Positions 45,853-57,882 of a DNA stretch of 64,000 nucleotides are shown here, one piece after another (positions within the stretch are counted from its first letter, which is position 1; each line of letters opens with the position of its first letter). Below the pieces are notes generated by a model. That model made no database searches. It saw only the letters and a list, made by a program, of their open reading frames with translations, and was not told where the DNA came from. The position numbers and the translations under genes were made by a program. This stretch comes from Misgurnus anguillicaudatus. Lineage: Eukaryota; Chordata; Actinopteri; Cypriniformes; Cobitidae. The DNA lies in the NCBI RefSeq assembly GCF_027580225.2, contig NW_027395283.1:5770501-5834500 (forward strand). Direction: 5' to 3'.

Positions 45853-45999
45853 AATGCATATATTTTACTTAACTTCAAACCGCTTGCTTTTGCTTATATT
45901 TGATGATGTAATGATTTTGTATTAGTATTTATACATTAACTGCAGGTATTTTGGCATTTTTAGGGAAATGAGTGATGTGGTGGGTAGTGGTTAGACATT

Positions 46000-46316
46000 G
46001 GAGTGTTCTAGCAGTGGTAGAGCTCAAACTAGATCAGTAGGACCCACAGCTCTGCATATTTTGTATGTTTTCCTTAACTGATGCACCCAGAACCAAGATC
46101 TGTTCATGGATCTCTCCCTTAATGAGCTGATGATCTAAATCAGATAAGGGAGACATGCAAAATGTGCAGAGCAGTGGATCACCTGGGAACAGTTTCAGAT
46201 CATCAGCTCATTAAGGGAGATCCATAAACAGAAATTGGTTTGTCAGTTAAGGTAGACCTAGAAATTATGCAGAGCTGTGGGTCCCCTGGGACAAGATTGA
46301 AAACCACTGGTTAAGG
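46000..46316. mobile_element. Palindromic hAT-like repeat, worn
   Basis: CCCACAGCTCTGCA...TGCAGAGCTGTGGGTCCCCTGGGA, with AATGAGCTGATGATCT and its complement inside. The right end AACCACTGGTTAAG resembles hAT MITE ends. Confidence 0.5.
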
Positions 46317-47880
46317 CAGACAACAGATCTTGGATGTCATCATCCAAATAAGGTAATAATTCAGGCCATGTCAAACAATTTCTTTTCAAAGGGTTCTGTG
46401 AAGCTATGGATGCAAAGTCATGTCCAAGAAAGTATGAGAATTAAAACTTTGTCACATGACTAAACATATTAAAGAACTCAAACTAATTTGGGCACTATTT
46501 CTACATAAAATATCAAAATAAAAATGAAGCTTTGTGTTTATTTGTGTAAGTGCTCTCTAGGCCAGGGACAGCTTGAATCAGTGAAATGAGGGGAAAAAAA
46601 ACATTTTATCATAGAGCTATACCAAATGCATCCTTGGAAAGGTCTTGACCTGGGGAGTAACATATGTGAGTATAAAGATTCTACATGGCTCATGCTTTCT
46701 AAATTCTGACCTTTGAACCTTAACATTTTACCATTTTTGAAAGCTTATAATCCAGCAACAAGAATGTCTACAGATGTGAGACCAATAGTTATACACAGCT
46801 CTGGACCTCACTTATCACATGAGTATAGTCACTACTGGGCACCATTTGAAAGTGCAGTACAAATAGCCCATAAGCAATTTTCACCCATTTAACAATTAGA
46901 CTTTTAAAATCTGACAACACTAATATTTTCCCCACCCCTTAAAACCCCTAGAAGTACCATCAGTTTTATATTACCTACTTCTAATTATGGTGAATATACC
47001 AATGTATTTAAAGACTACAATTCCCAGCAGAGATACGCCCTGAACTTTTTACTAAGCATGCAAATCGGTGTCCATATTTGAAGTTCTTCAGACTTGAATT
47101 AGGGTTAGGGTTATAAAATGTATTTATACTATGTGTTTCAATAATCTACTACAGCTAAAACATACATTATACTATATAGCGAGGACGTCAGTTTATTGGT
47201 GATATTGTAGAGCGTTCAGCCGTCTCCCATGTGCTTATAAACTACAACATCCAGAGTAACGCGCCATAGAGCTTCGTACAAATCAGCCATAATAGTTGTA
47301 GTTCTTCCGGTTTTCAGAGCGTGAATATGGTTATACAGATTTACTATTTATATATCAACGATATTTTAGTTTAAACAGCCGAAACATAAATTAATATTTT
47401 GTATTTACATGTTCAGGTTGAAAAACACGGCAGTATGTCAGTTCATTCGGGGTAGTTTAGCTAGCCTACTGTAGCCTAGAAATTCAAGGTCAGTGTCGGC
47501 GGGTGTTACTGTACATTTCAAATAGCGATCTTATATTAAACAGTACCACAACAATAAATACTTTCAAAAGGTGCAATGTCTACTCTCCAGACAAAGACTT
47601 TCAGTTCACAATAGTTGTTAACTAGTGACAAAAACGGTTTGCTAGTATATAATAGTGATCCAGATAGCCTATTTATAATTAAGTATTACAAACCCATCCA
47701 CTTAAAACAACCTAAGGCAAAGATATTTCTTTGGTCTACTTTTTCATATGTCACCGTCATATTGTGTTTGGAATTATGATGTATGGAATAGTGAAAACAA
47801 AAAGGATTATCTTAATATTTGTGGTTCTTCACAAAGATACAGGTAAAAGAGACCATACGCTTATTTATTGCTTAATTATT
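46317..47880. other. Spacer inside the KDZ element
   Basis: Apart from the ZNF143-like cluster, no exon or element recognised. Confidence 0.3.
47009..47320. promoter_or_regulatory. Possible promoter with ZNF143-like sites
   Basis: ACTACAATTCCCAGCAG at 47009 resembles the ACTACAATTCCC core of ZNF143/THAP11 sites, and ACTACAACATCCAGAG at about 47242 and TGTAGTTCTTCCGG at about 47297 are related. No first exon can be tied to it. Confidence 0.3.
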
Positions 47881-48261
47881 CACTAGAAGCTTAAAGAGTG
47901 ATCAAACAACTGCATTATCGAGATGCACAACAAATTTAAATGATGCAGCCTTTGGCAAATTGACCACATGTAGGTGCAGAGAAATGCATGATATATAAAG
48001 GAATCCGTGGAGTCTAAACACTGGTGGTGGTGGTGGTGGTGATGATGAAGAGGTGAATAGCAATGCTCAAGCTCCTGATGAACACGCACTGGAAGGATAC
48101 CTAGGAGCTTAAAGCAATGAGGACTGTCTGCAGATGGAAATGGGGTGAAAGAGAGTTGCATCACTTTACCCTGAAATGACAACTGACTACAGCAGAGTGT
48201 AACATAAGATGAGAGTAAGATATGATTGGTTTAGGAAGTAACAACATAGAATAGCATAGTG

Positions 48262-48378
48262 CAGGGCCATTCAAATCTTACCCTGGAGGGATGGAGCACT
48301 ACTCAGGTGTGTTTGATCAGGGTTGGAGCTAAACTATGCAGTGCTCCGGCCCTCCAGGGTAAGATTTGAATAGCCCTG
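48262..48378. mobile_element. Short hAT MITE with target duplication GCATAGTG
   Basis: 117 bp, ends CAGGGCCATTCAAATCTTACC / GGTAAGATTTGAATAGCCCTG; 8-bp repeats at 48254-48261 and 48379-48386. Confidence 0.92.
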
Positions 48379-48830
48379 GCATAGTGCAATGTATAATCAT
48401 GAAATAAAACATGTTTCTGAAGATCTTCTTTTGAGCATTTTGAGATTAAACTCCATTTGTAGTGGGTAGCACTGGTGCCTCACAGCAAGAAGGTCCCCGG
48501 GTTTGAGCCCAGACTAGGTCAGGTGGCCTTCCTGTGTGGAGTTTACATGTTCTCCCTGTGTCAGCATGAATTTACTCCGGTTTCCTCCCATAGGCCAAAA
48601 ACATGCTAGTTATTCAATTTGGAAATGTCAAATTGTCCCTCTCACCATGAAAATAGCCATAGATGCTGGAATGGCATAAAGAATAATAAAGAAACTCCAT
48701 GCGTCACATTTCTTGAAGATTTCCACCTTTTTACCACTACAGAAGGTAAATACGACTTCAAATGCAGCACAGAAAAATTTAATAAATAGTCAGAAACCAA
48801 AATGGAATTTTAGTGTAATACAATTTTTAT

Positions 48831-51457
48831 TTAATTAATTTGGAGAGAATCCTTTGGCTGCCAGGGATGGGTCCAAATCTCATCACTAAAACAGAAGAGA
48901 AAGTGTGGAGCACAAATTATAACATGTCTTTTATAAATATAAGTTTCTTTTTTGTCATTTGTGAAACAGTTCAGATAAGAAAATTATTGTAGCCAAATAA
49001 AAAAACAAACAAAGTTAAAGTGAATAAATAAATAAATAATGCATGCATTAATTGATAAAGCAAGCAAACAGAAAATTACATACCAAACTGGACAGGGCTC
49101 CCAGTCCACCAAAATGTCTGCTTTGCCCTATTAAGGAAACAACAAAACAAAAAAGCAAACACATGAATTTCATTTTTAGCATGATGTTTAGATTATGTTT
49201 GGCTATAGGCATTAAGTTTAACTAACACAGTGGGTCACTGTTGATATTTACAGCATCTGATCATGGATTTTTCTGTTCCTTCTTAGCCTGTAATTCAAAA
49301 AGACTAAACACAAAGTATCCATCTAACAATTATGATATCAATGTTATTTATTACCCACAAGGAAGTATTTGAATCCTATATTAGACTCTGCAAATGGTCT
49401 ACACTATGCATTTCTTTTATGACTGTCTAACCTTTGTGACTGTTGTAAGTAGTTAGAGAAATAGACAATAGAACTATAACAAATAACCAGGGGTAAAATA
49501 GCAATGTCAACACACTGATAAAAGCATCAATCAATGTTTATGTACACTTACTCCTTTGAAGCTTTTTCTTATCAGGCATAAGCTTTGATCCACCTGTAGG
49601 ATAGAAGATTACAGTCCAGTCATATATCCACTAAGAAAAAACTCATTAATAAAAAAAGACAAAATGCTTAGTTGTAATTTGTGCCTAGTACTAAACATGG
49701 GCATCAGAAACAAAAAAATGTGGGTGGGTCTAAAATATTTACTGGGGTAGATACCATTTTCTTGTATTCTAGTGCATTTTAATAAAAATAAAAAAACCCT
49801 TTTATAACCTAAAAGCTTTGTTTAGCGTGTTGTGTTGTGGAAGTGCATCTTGCAAAGTAGTAAAAACAAAAACAAAATGGACTTTAATTTATAGGGACTC
49901 TGAATTAGACAAGGGAAACGGATTTGAAGAAGCAGCAACTAAAACGTGGAACGCAGTTGAATTTATTAAGGCATTACTCTAGTGCAGTGTTCTTTAACCC
50001 TGCTCCTGGAGGACCTCCTTCCAGAATGTTTTAGATGTCTCCTTAATCAACACACCTGTTTTAACTTATCAGCTTGTTAGGGAGACATTCTGGAAGGAGG
50101 CTTATGAGTTGGTTCAGGTGTTTTAAATATGGAGACATCTAAAACTTTCTAGAAGGGGGTCCTCCAGGAGCAGGGTTGAAGAACACTGCTCTAGTGGAAT
50201 AGACTTGATTGACGGTGCTCTGACAAGTGAAAAGACTAAAGGTACATTCACATAAGCGATTTTGTCGCTGTGTGTCGCTCGTCTCTTCAAGAGGTCGTTT
50301 GGGGGTGTTTCTAAATCTGGTTGTCATAAACAAATGAGTAACGTCCACTCCAGTAGCTGATAAGAGACGGATGACATGAACTCCACTGCTTGGCTCTCAC
50401 TGGTAGTTGCTCCAGAAAATCGCTCATCATTTGCACAAAGTTAAGCTGCATTCAGACTAGCAGTAGCAGTGCAATGCGATTTCATTGATTTCAATGGAAG
50501 CTTGGTGACTTCTGGCGACACAACCGACAATGACCGTTGGCTTCTGAATGGGTGTGTCAAAGTTGAGAAAAGTTTAACTTTATACAAATGATGAGCTACT
50601 TTCTGGAGTGACTACCAATAAGAGCAAAGCAGTTGAGTTCCTGTCATCCATCTGTAGTCAGTTACTGGAGTGGACGTTAATCATTTGTTTATGACAACTA
50701 GATTTAGACACTCCCCTAACGACCTATTTGAAAGAGACGAGCGGCACATAGTAACAAAGTCACACGTAATATGTATGAGGCTTTAAACTTTTCTTAAATT
50801 TGTCGTCCGGCTGGACATGCCCAATCTGGTCGCCAAAGGTCACTGTCGCTCGTGTCATTGAGCTGGCATTGAAATGAATGAGATCGTGTTGCTCTGCGCT
50901 AGTCACTGCTAGTCTGAATGCAGCTATATGCAAGTTTAAGATTAAGATGCATTCTAGTCAATCGGATTACAAGTGGACTACACTAAACACAGGTTTAAAC
51001 AGTGTTCAAAACGTTTTGGGCTCATCCACTTTTGACCACATTCAGAGGTAGGCTTTTATTTTGTGAGCATGTAAAAGTTGTGCAAGCTTATTTCATCAAT
51101 GGCTCTGTACAAAACACTGTGCAGCATGTTTACTAACACCACAAGCAGCGACTTTGACATAATATTAGTTTGCGTCAATTTAAACCCGCCAATTCTCCCG
51201 CTCACTTTTAAACGAAAGCAGAGGGACTCGCTCAGTTTCTCACAGTAATTAGGATGAAGTGGTCGAAAGTGGACAACAAGTCAAGGTTTATTTATATAGC
51301 ACAGATTTAACACAACTGTAGTGTGTTAATCCATCTGTAAAACAGATACATTTAAATACCACCAATAATTACTCTACAAACATTATTTACATACCTGGCT
51401 TTTTATTTTTGCGACAGAGTGCAAGATTTGTGACTGTGGCTGACCATGTGTAGACAC
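48831..51457 (-). CDS. Minus-strand four-exon chain of the KDZ element, unknown protein C-terminus
   Basis: Minus-strand exons 51457-51395, 49593-49552, 49127-49084 and 48885-48831 each have an AG acceptor, and the first three have GTATGT/GTAAGT donors. They join in one frame without a stop: VSTHGQPQSQILHSVAK..., VDQSLCLIRKSFKG, GKADILVDWEPCPVC, DEIWTHPWQPKDSLQIN then TAA at 48833-48831. The W..CP.C..IW...WQP ending looks like a small Cys/Trp fold of chromo-like or zinc-binding character, but I cannot name it. Upstream, 52795-52600 is probably another exon (Thr/Glu/Gln-rich, tandem 30-bp repeats) but needs a frameshift to join. Probably the second protein of the element, perhaps a DNA-binding accessory factor (inference). 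Confidence 0.45.
49985..50188. mobile_element. hAT MITE with target duplication CTCTAGTG
   Basis: 204 bp, ends CAGTGTTCTTTAACCCTGCT / AGCAGGGTTGAAGAACACTG; 8-bp repeats at 49977-49984 and 50189-50196. It sits in the intron between two minus-strand exons. Confidence 0.92.
50240..50935. mobile_element. Large palindromic repeat
   Basis: Arms such as AACGTCCACTCCAGTA(G) near 50341 and its complement near 50660, and GCTGCATTCAGACTAGCAGT near 50446 and the complement near 50915, show two nested inverted repeats. Related to 29366-29722. Confidence 0.55.
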
Positions 51458-52114
51458 CTGTGGGTTTGAAGAAAGAAAATTACTCATTAACCAAATAAAC
51501 CTTTAACTTCTTATTTCAAATACTGGACAATCACAACATCACTGTGCTGCAGTACATGTATAAGTGTGAAGTACATGTATAGTTATTGTGATTTAAAGTT
51601 TTAAGTTAAGTGTTTATAAACAAGGACATTAAGGATCTACTGTATATATGATACTTAACATCTTCTGTTACTGGATTTTTAAAAAAAATAGCCTTTTGTT
51701 ATGGGTGATCTATAAGCAATGTAACTGTGTTTCAGCTGGTGCAAAGAGTTTGCTTTACTTTTAAAAATGTCTATAGTGTATTGCATGTACAAAAAATGAA
51801 GCATGACCAAAATTAAATCTACTTTATGGTTGATCTGAGTGGCAAAATATTCTGGTGCGGCTGAACAGATTTATACAACGTTACATGTCATCTTGTACAG
51901 TAAATACAGATTAGTGCTGTCAATCTTCCTCTGTTATCCCATTCAAAGTACATTTCATAGTTTTTTTAATATTCAAATTATCCCAATATATTGAAATCTT
52001 AAAATGTAGCCTAGTCACAGACCTGTAATAAGCACATCTAATCATTCAATTGTGTCTTTATGGAACAAGAAAAACTATGACCATATTTAACACCTACAGC
52101 TACAAGTATAAGTG

Positions 52115-52256
52115 TAATAATTGACTCCAGTCCTTTGAATTATTTGAAAATAAATGTACACCTGCGGTGTGATACTACACTTTGCATCATGCCACATTAC
52201 CACCTTGAATGTGCATTATTTTTGAATATTTAACTGCCTATCATTAATTATTCCTA
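52115..52256. mobile_element. Palindromic MITE, copy 2
   Basis: TAATAATTGACTCCAGTCC...CATTAATTATTCCT; the same family as 3888-4153, more diverged. Confidence 0.55.
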
Positions 52257-52599
52257 ACGCAAAACACATATAAATAGTAATTTTGCACTTAAAAATGACA
52301 ATCCACATTGTGTGTTTTTTGATGTCTTGATGACACATGACAAAGACACCTATTTTAATGTCAGAAAACCCTATAACATGACATGTTTGAGTTCATTTTC
52401 GCAACTTGATTTCATGCGTCCTGCAATGTGACCATTTCACATGCACACAATGCAATGTTGATGCTGAAAATATATCAGCCTTAACCTAAATAAAGCTCTA
52501 TGGAAAAACACTGGACAACAGGTAGCGTTAAGGTAACCCATAGGTTAAATACTTGAAACCCAGATATAAATGGCAACTCTTAAAATCTGTCTTAATTAC

Positions 52600-52795
52600 C
52601 TTGGCCCTTTGTAGTGGTTGCCTGCTCCAGCTGCCCTTCCATAGTGTTCGCTGCCTCCACCTGTCCCTCTGTAGTGGTCGCCTGCTCCACCATGTTTGTC
52701 ATCTCTTCCAGTTGTTTGGATTCTCCAGTGGGTCACAGGGTGTGAGGTGCAGTGTAACCAGCTGATCATAATGCCACTGGAATCCTGGGTCCAAC
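52600..52795 (-). pseudogene. Upstream exon of the minus-strand element gene, frame-broken
   Basis: Acceptor CTGCACAG at 52796 and donor GTAATT at 52599. The 5' part is most protein-like in one frame (LDPGFQWHYDQLVTLHLTPC) and the 3' part in another (QLEEMTNMVEQATTTEGQ, then GQLEQATTTKGQ). This suggests an indel between them. The 3' part is three imperfect 30-bp repeats. Confidence 0.35.
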
Positions 52796-52839
52796 CTGTG
52801 CAGGTTAAATCATATGGATGTTTTAAAACATAAGACTTT

Positions 52840-54100
52840 AAAGGGATAGTTGACCAAAAAATGTATAATTTTTGATCCTCATGTTGTTCTAAACCTGTAT
52901 GAATTTGATTTCTTCTGTTAAACACAAACAGATATTTTGACAAAATATTTTCTTTGTGTTCATTTGAAAAAAAAAGAATCACTTTAACCATGGGATTGGG
53001 CTGTGCCTCTTAAGTGTTTGAATCATATGGTCTAATTTTTCCAAACCAGATTTATTGGCACTTTAGATTAGAGCTGAGGTAATGATAGACTACTGGATGT
53101 ATTAGATATGTGCAAATCTATATTTGATTGATTCTATAGGACTATAACAAATACAATATATCTTTTGATCAGGAAAAAACAGAGTGCTTATATTATCAAT
53201 TCAAAGAATAACACCAAGTGTGATGTTTGTTTAAAAGAAAAATGTATGCTTTACGCTTTCAAGTTAGCAGCAGCGCAAGTGTATGATGTCTCCAGCCAAC
53301 ATTTGATGGTTTCCTTTTTTGTGTTATTTCTGCTAATGGTCCATCTGCATTGTAAGCTCTACATTTCATACACAAGAGTATAATGAGATTCATTTTCATT
53401 TGATTCGGTAACTGAGTGACCTAAAAAAGGACTTTACAAATTTCATGGGTCTAATTGATGTGTGTCCCTACAAAAAAATGTTTAAGTCAGTGTGCCTAAA
53501 CATTAAAAATAATGTTGTATGTGGGCTGAAAACAAATAAAATATGGCTTCTACAAACATTCCAAACATAATAATTCCAAAGTTAACAGAGTATGTATTCA
53601 GGTATATGCATGAACCAAGTTAACTATGGGTACCAAATCCCATCCGCTTGTTTGTCTGACATCACACAGCACCGCTTCCGGGTCCAAAAGCTCATCAGAT
53701 GCTGAGGAAACAACAAAAATACTGATATACAATCACAATTCTAACCTCTCTCTCTATGTGGACATCCCAGATGATTGTTCAGTCGTTACAATGGTAGTGC
53801 TGCGAGCCTGGAGAATGTAGTGCACAGTGTGAGTTTATAAAAGCTTAGCTTAAATGCGTGAAATCAATAAACTACTATGTTGTAAATGTCTGTTTAGATT
53901 TCACTCAAAATAAGTTTTTTTTTTTTTACATTTTCTAGGTTGATAGAAGCACTGGGGACCCAATTAAAGCACTTATACATGGAAAAAGTCAGATTTTCAT
54001 GATATGTCCCCTTTAAGATTTTAATATTGATCAAATCTTTTGCCTACTCAACACAAGCTGTGAACTGTGACTTTAAAAATACAGTGCATGCATCTCACCT
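52840..54100. other. Spacer with TTAA-type repeat ends
   Basis: TTTAAAGGGATAGTTGACCA at about 52838 and ATATGTCCCCTTTAAG at about 54003 are ends of common TTAA-type repeats, not of one element. A minus-strand stretch ending at a GTGAGA donor (54099) reads AQDYLQKIGSFYEYLCEG and might be a further exon of the element's second gene. Confidence 0.3.
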
Positions 54101-54765
54101 TCACAAAGGTATTCATAAAAGGAACCGATCTTCTGAAGGTAGTCCTGGGCATAGGCGATAATCTCTCACACTTAATATTTTGCTTCTTGGTCTCCTTTTC
54201 ACGAAGCAGAACTGGCTTGTATCCAGTAGCATGGAGTTTTTCAAGCTGCAATGACAACATTGTGTATTTACTGAATGGAATATTGGTTAATGTCATTCAG
54301 GATATTTTTTACTTCATGGTGAGTTTAGCTTTTGCATAACCAAGTATGTGAAAACAGGAAAGAGTAATACATTAAAAGAAAACAGCAAAAACATAAATGA
54401 CATCATAAGGTTATAATAGAACTTTCTGTAACATTAGTAGGTTTGGCTGGTACTATGGTAACTATTGTGCAATTGGACAGTGACAATCTACTGTATAGAT
54501 TTATTCAAAATAAAGTCCAAACGTTAATCATTAAATGGGTTGCTTTGGATGAACTACAGAATCTACAATAGTAGTATGAATGCAGTCTATTTGTTAATTG
54601 TCATTCACAGAATGCCCGAGTGTCACTTATATTTTTTGTGGTAGATAATTTAGGACTGTGATGTGTTAAAGTGAAAATGTGGTTACTGAAGGGAATTGCC
54701 ACTAAAAAAAACAATATATTAAAAGAGATATATAAGAATATGTAAGAAATTCTACTTACTACGGC

Positions 54766-54973
54766 TGCACGATAAATCACATGTGATTTTCATGCGCATC
54801 TCGTCAGTACAGCCGGTTCTTTGATTAGTAGTACACCAACATCACCTGCTTTCAGATGGAGCAGCATTTACTACACAAAGCCATAGTTCACTGACAACCG
54901 GGGCAATTTCGCATTAGTTATCGCCTGCGATATGGCCCAGCTTGTCAGTGAACTATGGCTTTGTGTAGTAAAT
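54766..54973. repeat. Hairpin and hAT scrap at inner edge of the right TIR
   Basis: TTTACTACACAAAGCCATAG (54869) pairs with CTATGGCTTTGTGTAGTAAA near 54972 around a 50-bp loop. The adjacent GGCTGCACGATAAATCACATG is a worn hAT-like end. Confidence 0.5.
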
Positions 54974-57065
54974 GATGGCTTTTAAAAGTGCCTTTGGGTT
55001 TATAAAATAAGCAACGTTAAATCTAAGTTGTGACAGGTGATTCGATTGACAGGATCTGCAGGGAGAACAGAAAATGTTTATTATGTAGTGTAAATTAGCT
55101 CTAATATAAGGTTTAAATAGTGTACCCCAATAGTGGGGATTCCTATTTTCTTACAAATATTATAAGACAAATATTAAAACTTTAGACTATATTAAGCTCA
55201 CACAATAAAGCAATGAACACGTTAAGTTACCCTAAAGGTTGATAACTTAAACTAGGTTAACGTTAGCTTATTAATGGGACTTTAATTAGACTTCCCTTGC
55301 AAAAATTAACCATTGTTTTACTACAGTTAAGAAAGAACCATGAATTAGAAAAAAAAGTTAAACCATGTTTGGTTTAGTAAAACCATTTTGCAAATAATCG
55401 ATACACAAACCGTAGTTACTACACTTTTACCACAAAAACATGGTTAATTTTCGTACGGGTATGGCAATGTCACCCTAATGCCAAAAGAAAGGTGTGAATT
55501 ATAACATTTAAACAAATAGTGAACTTTAAACGAAAGCATCGTGACTTACCTGGACAATGATTTTCGCGTAATGAGAGAATCCCTGTCACGAGTACCGAAG
55601 AAGAAATCACCCAATAGCAAAGAGGACTGGCTCAGATTCCATAGCAACGGAGGCAGAGAGGATTCTGGGAAAAGCAGGCGTCCGAAACTGACTTATTTTT
55701 TTTTACAATCAAAGTAGAAACAATCAAAATTGATGGCCATAACATCGTATTGTTGAATTATCAAGCACACGTTAGTGTTCATGTGTTGAGAAAATATTGT
55801 GATCTGCAGCGGGCCCACATGTAGTTTTAGCTGGTGCCTTCACCATAGTAGATGTCGATAAGGCTCATGGGTACTGTAGTATTTACTCTTGTATTTGAAA
55901 CACGAAACCGATCGAAACATCAATATTATAGGATAAACATCTCCTGATTAAATTTTGAGTAAAGTAGCGCTTAAAGTGTAATCAATTAATGACAAAAAAA
56001 GTAAAACAATCCCTGGTATATACTATTGCAATACATTAGATTAAATTCGTGCTTATAAACACGAAAAAATAATAGGACAAAAAAACGTGGTGCAGGCACG
56101 AAAAATACTTCCTATTGAAATACATTAGATTGAAAGTCGTTCTGACTGGCACGAAAAAAAGGGGGAAATCGTGTCCATGGACACGAATCAATAGATTAAA
56201 TTACACGAACTGCCTTGAGACTGGGTATATCTTAATTAAACATACAGCAATATACAGTCTGTAAACATGTCATTTTAATGTAGAACAATATATATATATA
56301 TATATATAACTTAAAGAGAGAGAAAGTCGTGATACCGCTTCAGACAAGGGATTCTGCCCCACGAAAATGTAGTGACCGCACCAATGAATGTAACAGCCGC
56401 ACGCTACTGCAAAATACACATTTGAACAATAAAATCAATCGCCTAAAACATACTTTGCAGCGCAGGCATGAATACCCCCATTTCGTCAAAATCCAAAGAT
56501 GAGGGATTTGGATTCAAATATCGGACGACCCTTCTACGTTGTCAAGCGACGAAATGGGGGGTACCCTCAACGTCAGCTTATAGACGTGAGGGGGAATGAC
56601 CAACTGTGCGTGATCGAAAATAATAAAATATCCTACGTTAATTAAGGCATGTTTTAAACACACAGCAACAGCCCTGTAAATATGTCATTTTATTGTATAC
56701 CAAATATATAAAAAAGAGAGAGAAAAGTCGTGATACACCGATTCAGACAAGGCTTTCCGCTCCACGAAAATGTTGGTCACCGCATCAATAATGTGGTCAC
56801 CGCATCAATAATGATTGTATGCGCCGCACGCTTGTGCAAAATGCACATTTGCAGCATAAAATCAATCGCCTAAAACCATATTGCGCAGGCAAACCGATAA
56901 ACCCATTTCGTCAAAATCCAAAGATGAGGGGTTTGCATTCAAATCTATAGGACGACCCTCTACGTTTTCAAGCGACGAATAGGGGGTACCCTCAACGTCC
57001 GCTATGGACGTGAGGGGGTCATGACCAAACGGCAGTATGTGACGAATAGGGTGTGAGACTGTGTT
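54974..57065 (-). repeat. Right long terminal inverted repeat
   Basis: Reverse complement of the left repeat, with small differences: a 26-bp tandem duplication (GTGGTCACCGCATCAATAAT) at 56785-56812, a (TA)n at 56290, and several indels. Its inner end borders a separate hairpin (54869-54972). Confidence 0.85.
55550..55665 (-). promoter_or_regulatory. TIR-borne promoter and first exon, right copy
   Basis: Same island inverted; its donor on the minus strand is CCAG|GTAAGT at 55550/55549, with the matching acceptor CTGCAG ending at 55056. It faces the minus-strand gene of the element. Confidence 0.5.
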
Positions 57066-57096
57066 GGTTGTTCATGTATTTTAACACATTTTTCAT

Positions 57097-57112
57097 AAAG
57101 TGAAAGTAAAAC
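57097..57112 (+). promoter_or_regulatory. ISRE-like element upstream of NLR gene
   Basis: AAAGTGAAAGTAAAAC, about 32 bp inside the flank of the KDZ element and about 790 bp before the NLR start codon. It shares AAAGTGAAAGTAAA with the site at 14898-14912. Suggests interferon/IRF control. Confidence 0.5.
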
Positions 57113-57299
57113 TGGATTAGCCTACTCAATCTTCTCTCACTGTAGGGATGTTCTAGTTCATATTGCGCAGATCAAAAAATGTCTGACATCACGTATCGCG
57201 AGAGCAGATAACTCTGTATGCTTTTGATTCTCTCTCGCGGTAATGTGATGTCACACACCAATCGGTCTGAGCAGCAGCACATAAGGTATTTTTGTTGAA

Positions 57300-57445
57300 C
57301 ACACGTCTCTTTCACTGCTGTCAGTCATAAACAGACGTGTTTTTACATGTCGCCATTTTACACGCCAGTTTTAATGTCTCTAAATATATCCGTGAAAGTC
57401 ATTTATGTGTACTTGTTAACTTTGAGGAGAAACATTTTGACGGAG
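57300..57445 (+). promoter_or_regulatory. Presumed NLR promoter edge and 5'UTR exon
   Basis: Contains a GTCGCCATTTTA YY1-like site (about 57348), the same type as at 14931, and ends in a strong donor GGAG|GTAAGT at 57445. No ATG-led frame of note, so it is a leader exon if transcribed. Confidence 0.4.
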
Positions 57446-57777
57446 GTAAGTAAGTGTTTCGCATCGCATAATTGTTACTTGACTCAGTGTTTCTAATAAA
57501 AATCATTTTATAGTTAATATTAAAATTAAGCTGTCAGTTTTTACATTTAATATATTTAATTCCAGCTATGCGATTATTCTCATTCAGCAGTGTTAATTCA
57601 CTGTTGGTGTTTACATGCATATGGGTGGTACCTACACCAGGAGTGTACATTTAACACTGGTGGTGCATTTGCTGTTTTTTAATGCATACTATTTAAAGCT
57701 CAGTGACTGAATGGATTTTGTCAGAAGCAGTGCAGAGACTCACAGATTTAAACTTTGTGCTGACTCATTAAACTCAT

Positions 57778-57855
57778 GATCAGATTTATTCAGAGTCTGT
57801 GGAGGTGAATCAGATTCATTCAGAGTCTGTGGTGTTGATCAGATTCATCAGTGGA
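57778..57855 (+). repeat. Short tandem repeat before the NLR start codon
   Basis: About 2.5 copies of a 33-bp unit with CAGATTCATTCAGAGTCTGT, in the presumed 5'UTR or first intron. Confidence 0.5.
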
Positions 57856-57882
57856 GATCAGACTAATGTGACTGAATGATTC

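Larger units (their letters stand above)
34116..57065. mobile_element. About 23-kb long-TIR transposon of KDZ (Zisupton-like) type
   Basis: Left and right ends (34116-36319 and 57065 back to 54974) are inverted copies of about 2.1-2.2 kb starting AACACAGTCTCACACCC. Between them are a plus-strand transposase-like gene (36.4-43.4 kb) and a minus-strand exon chain (52.8-48.8 kb), both pointing inward. The plus gene matches, from memory of the family, conserved blocks of Kyakuja-Dileera-Zisupton transposases. The copy is decayed: stops in the transposase, MITEs in the spacer, small indels between the repeats. No clear target duplication: the flanks TTAATTAC and TTGGTTGT do not match. Confidence 0.7.

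Noticed and set aside
47883..48182. 99-codon minus-strand frame with poly-His
   Set aside because: The His run is a translated (GGT)n repeat; no domain, splice structure or conservation evidence.
52596..52991. 131-codon minus-strand frame with Gly-rich end
   Set aside because: It runs through the acceptor at 52796 into intron/MITE sequence. The Gly-rich reading is one of three frames of a 30-bp tandem repeat; the Glu/Thr reading looks more protein-like.
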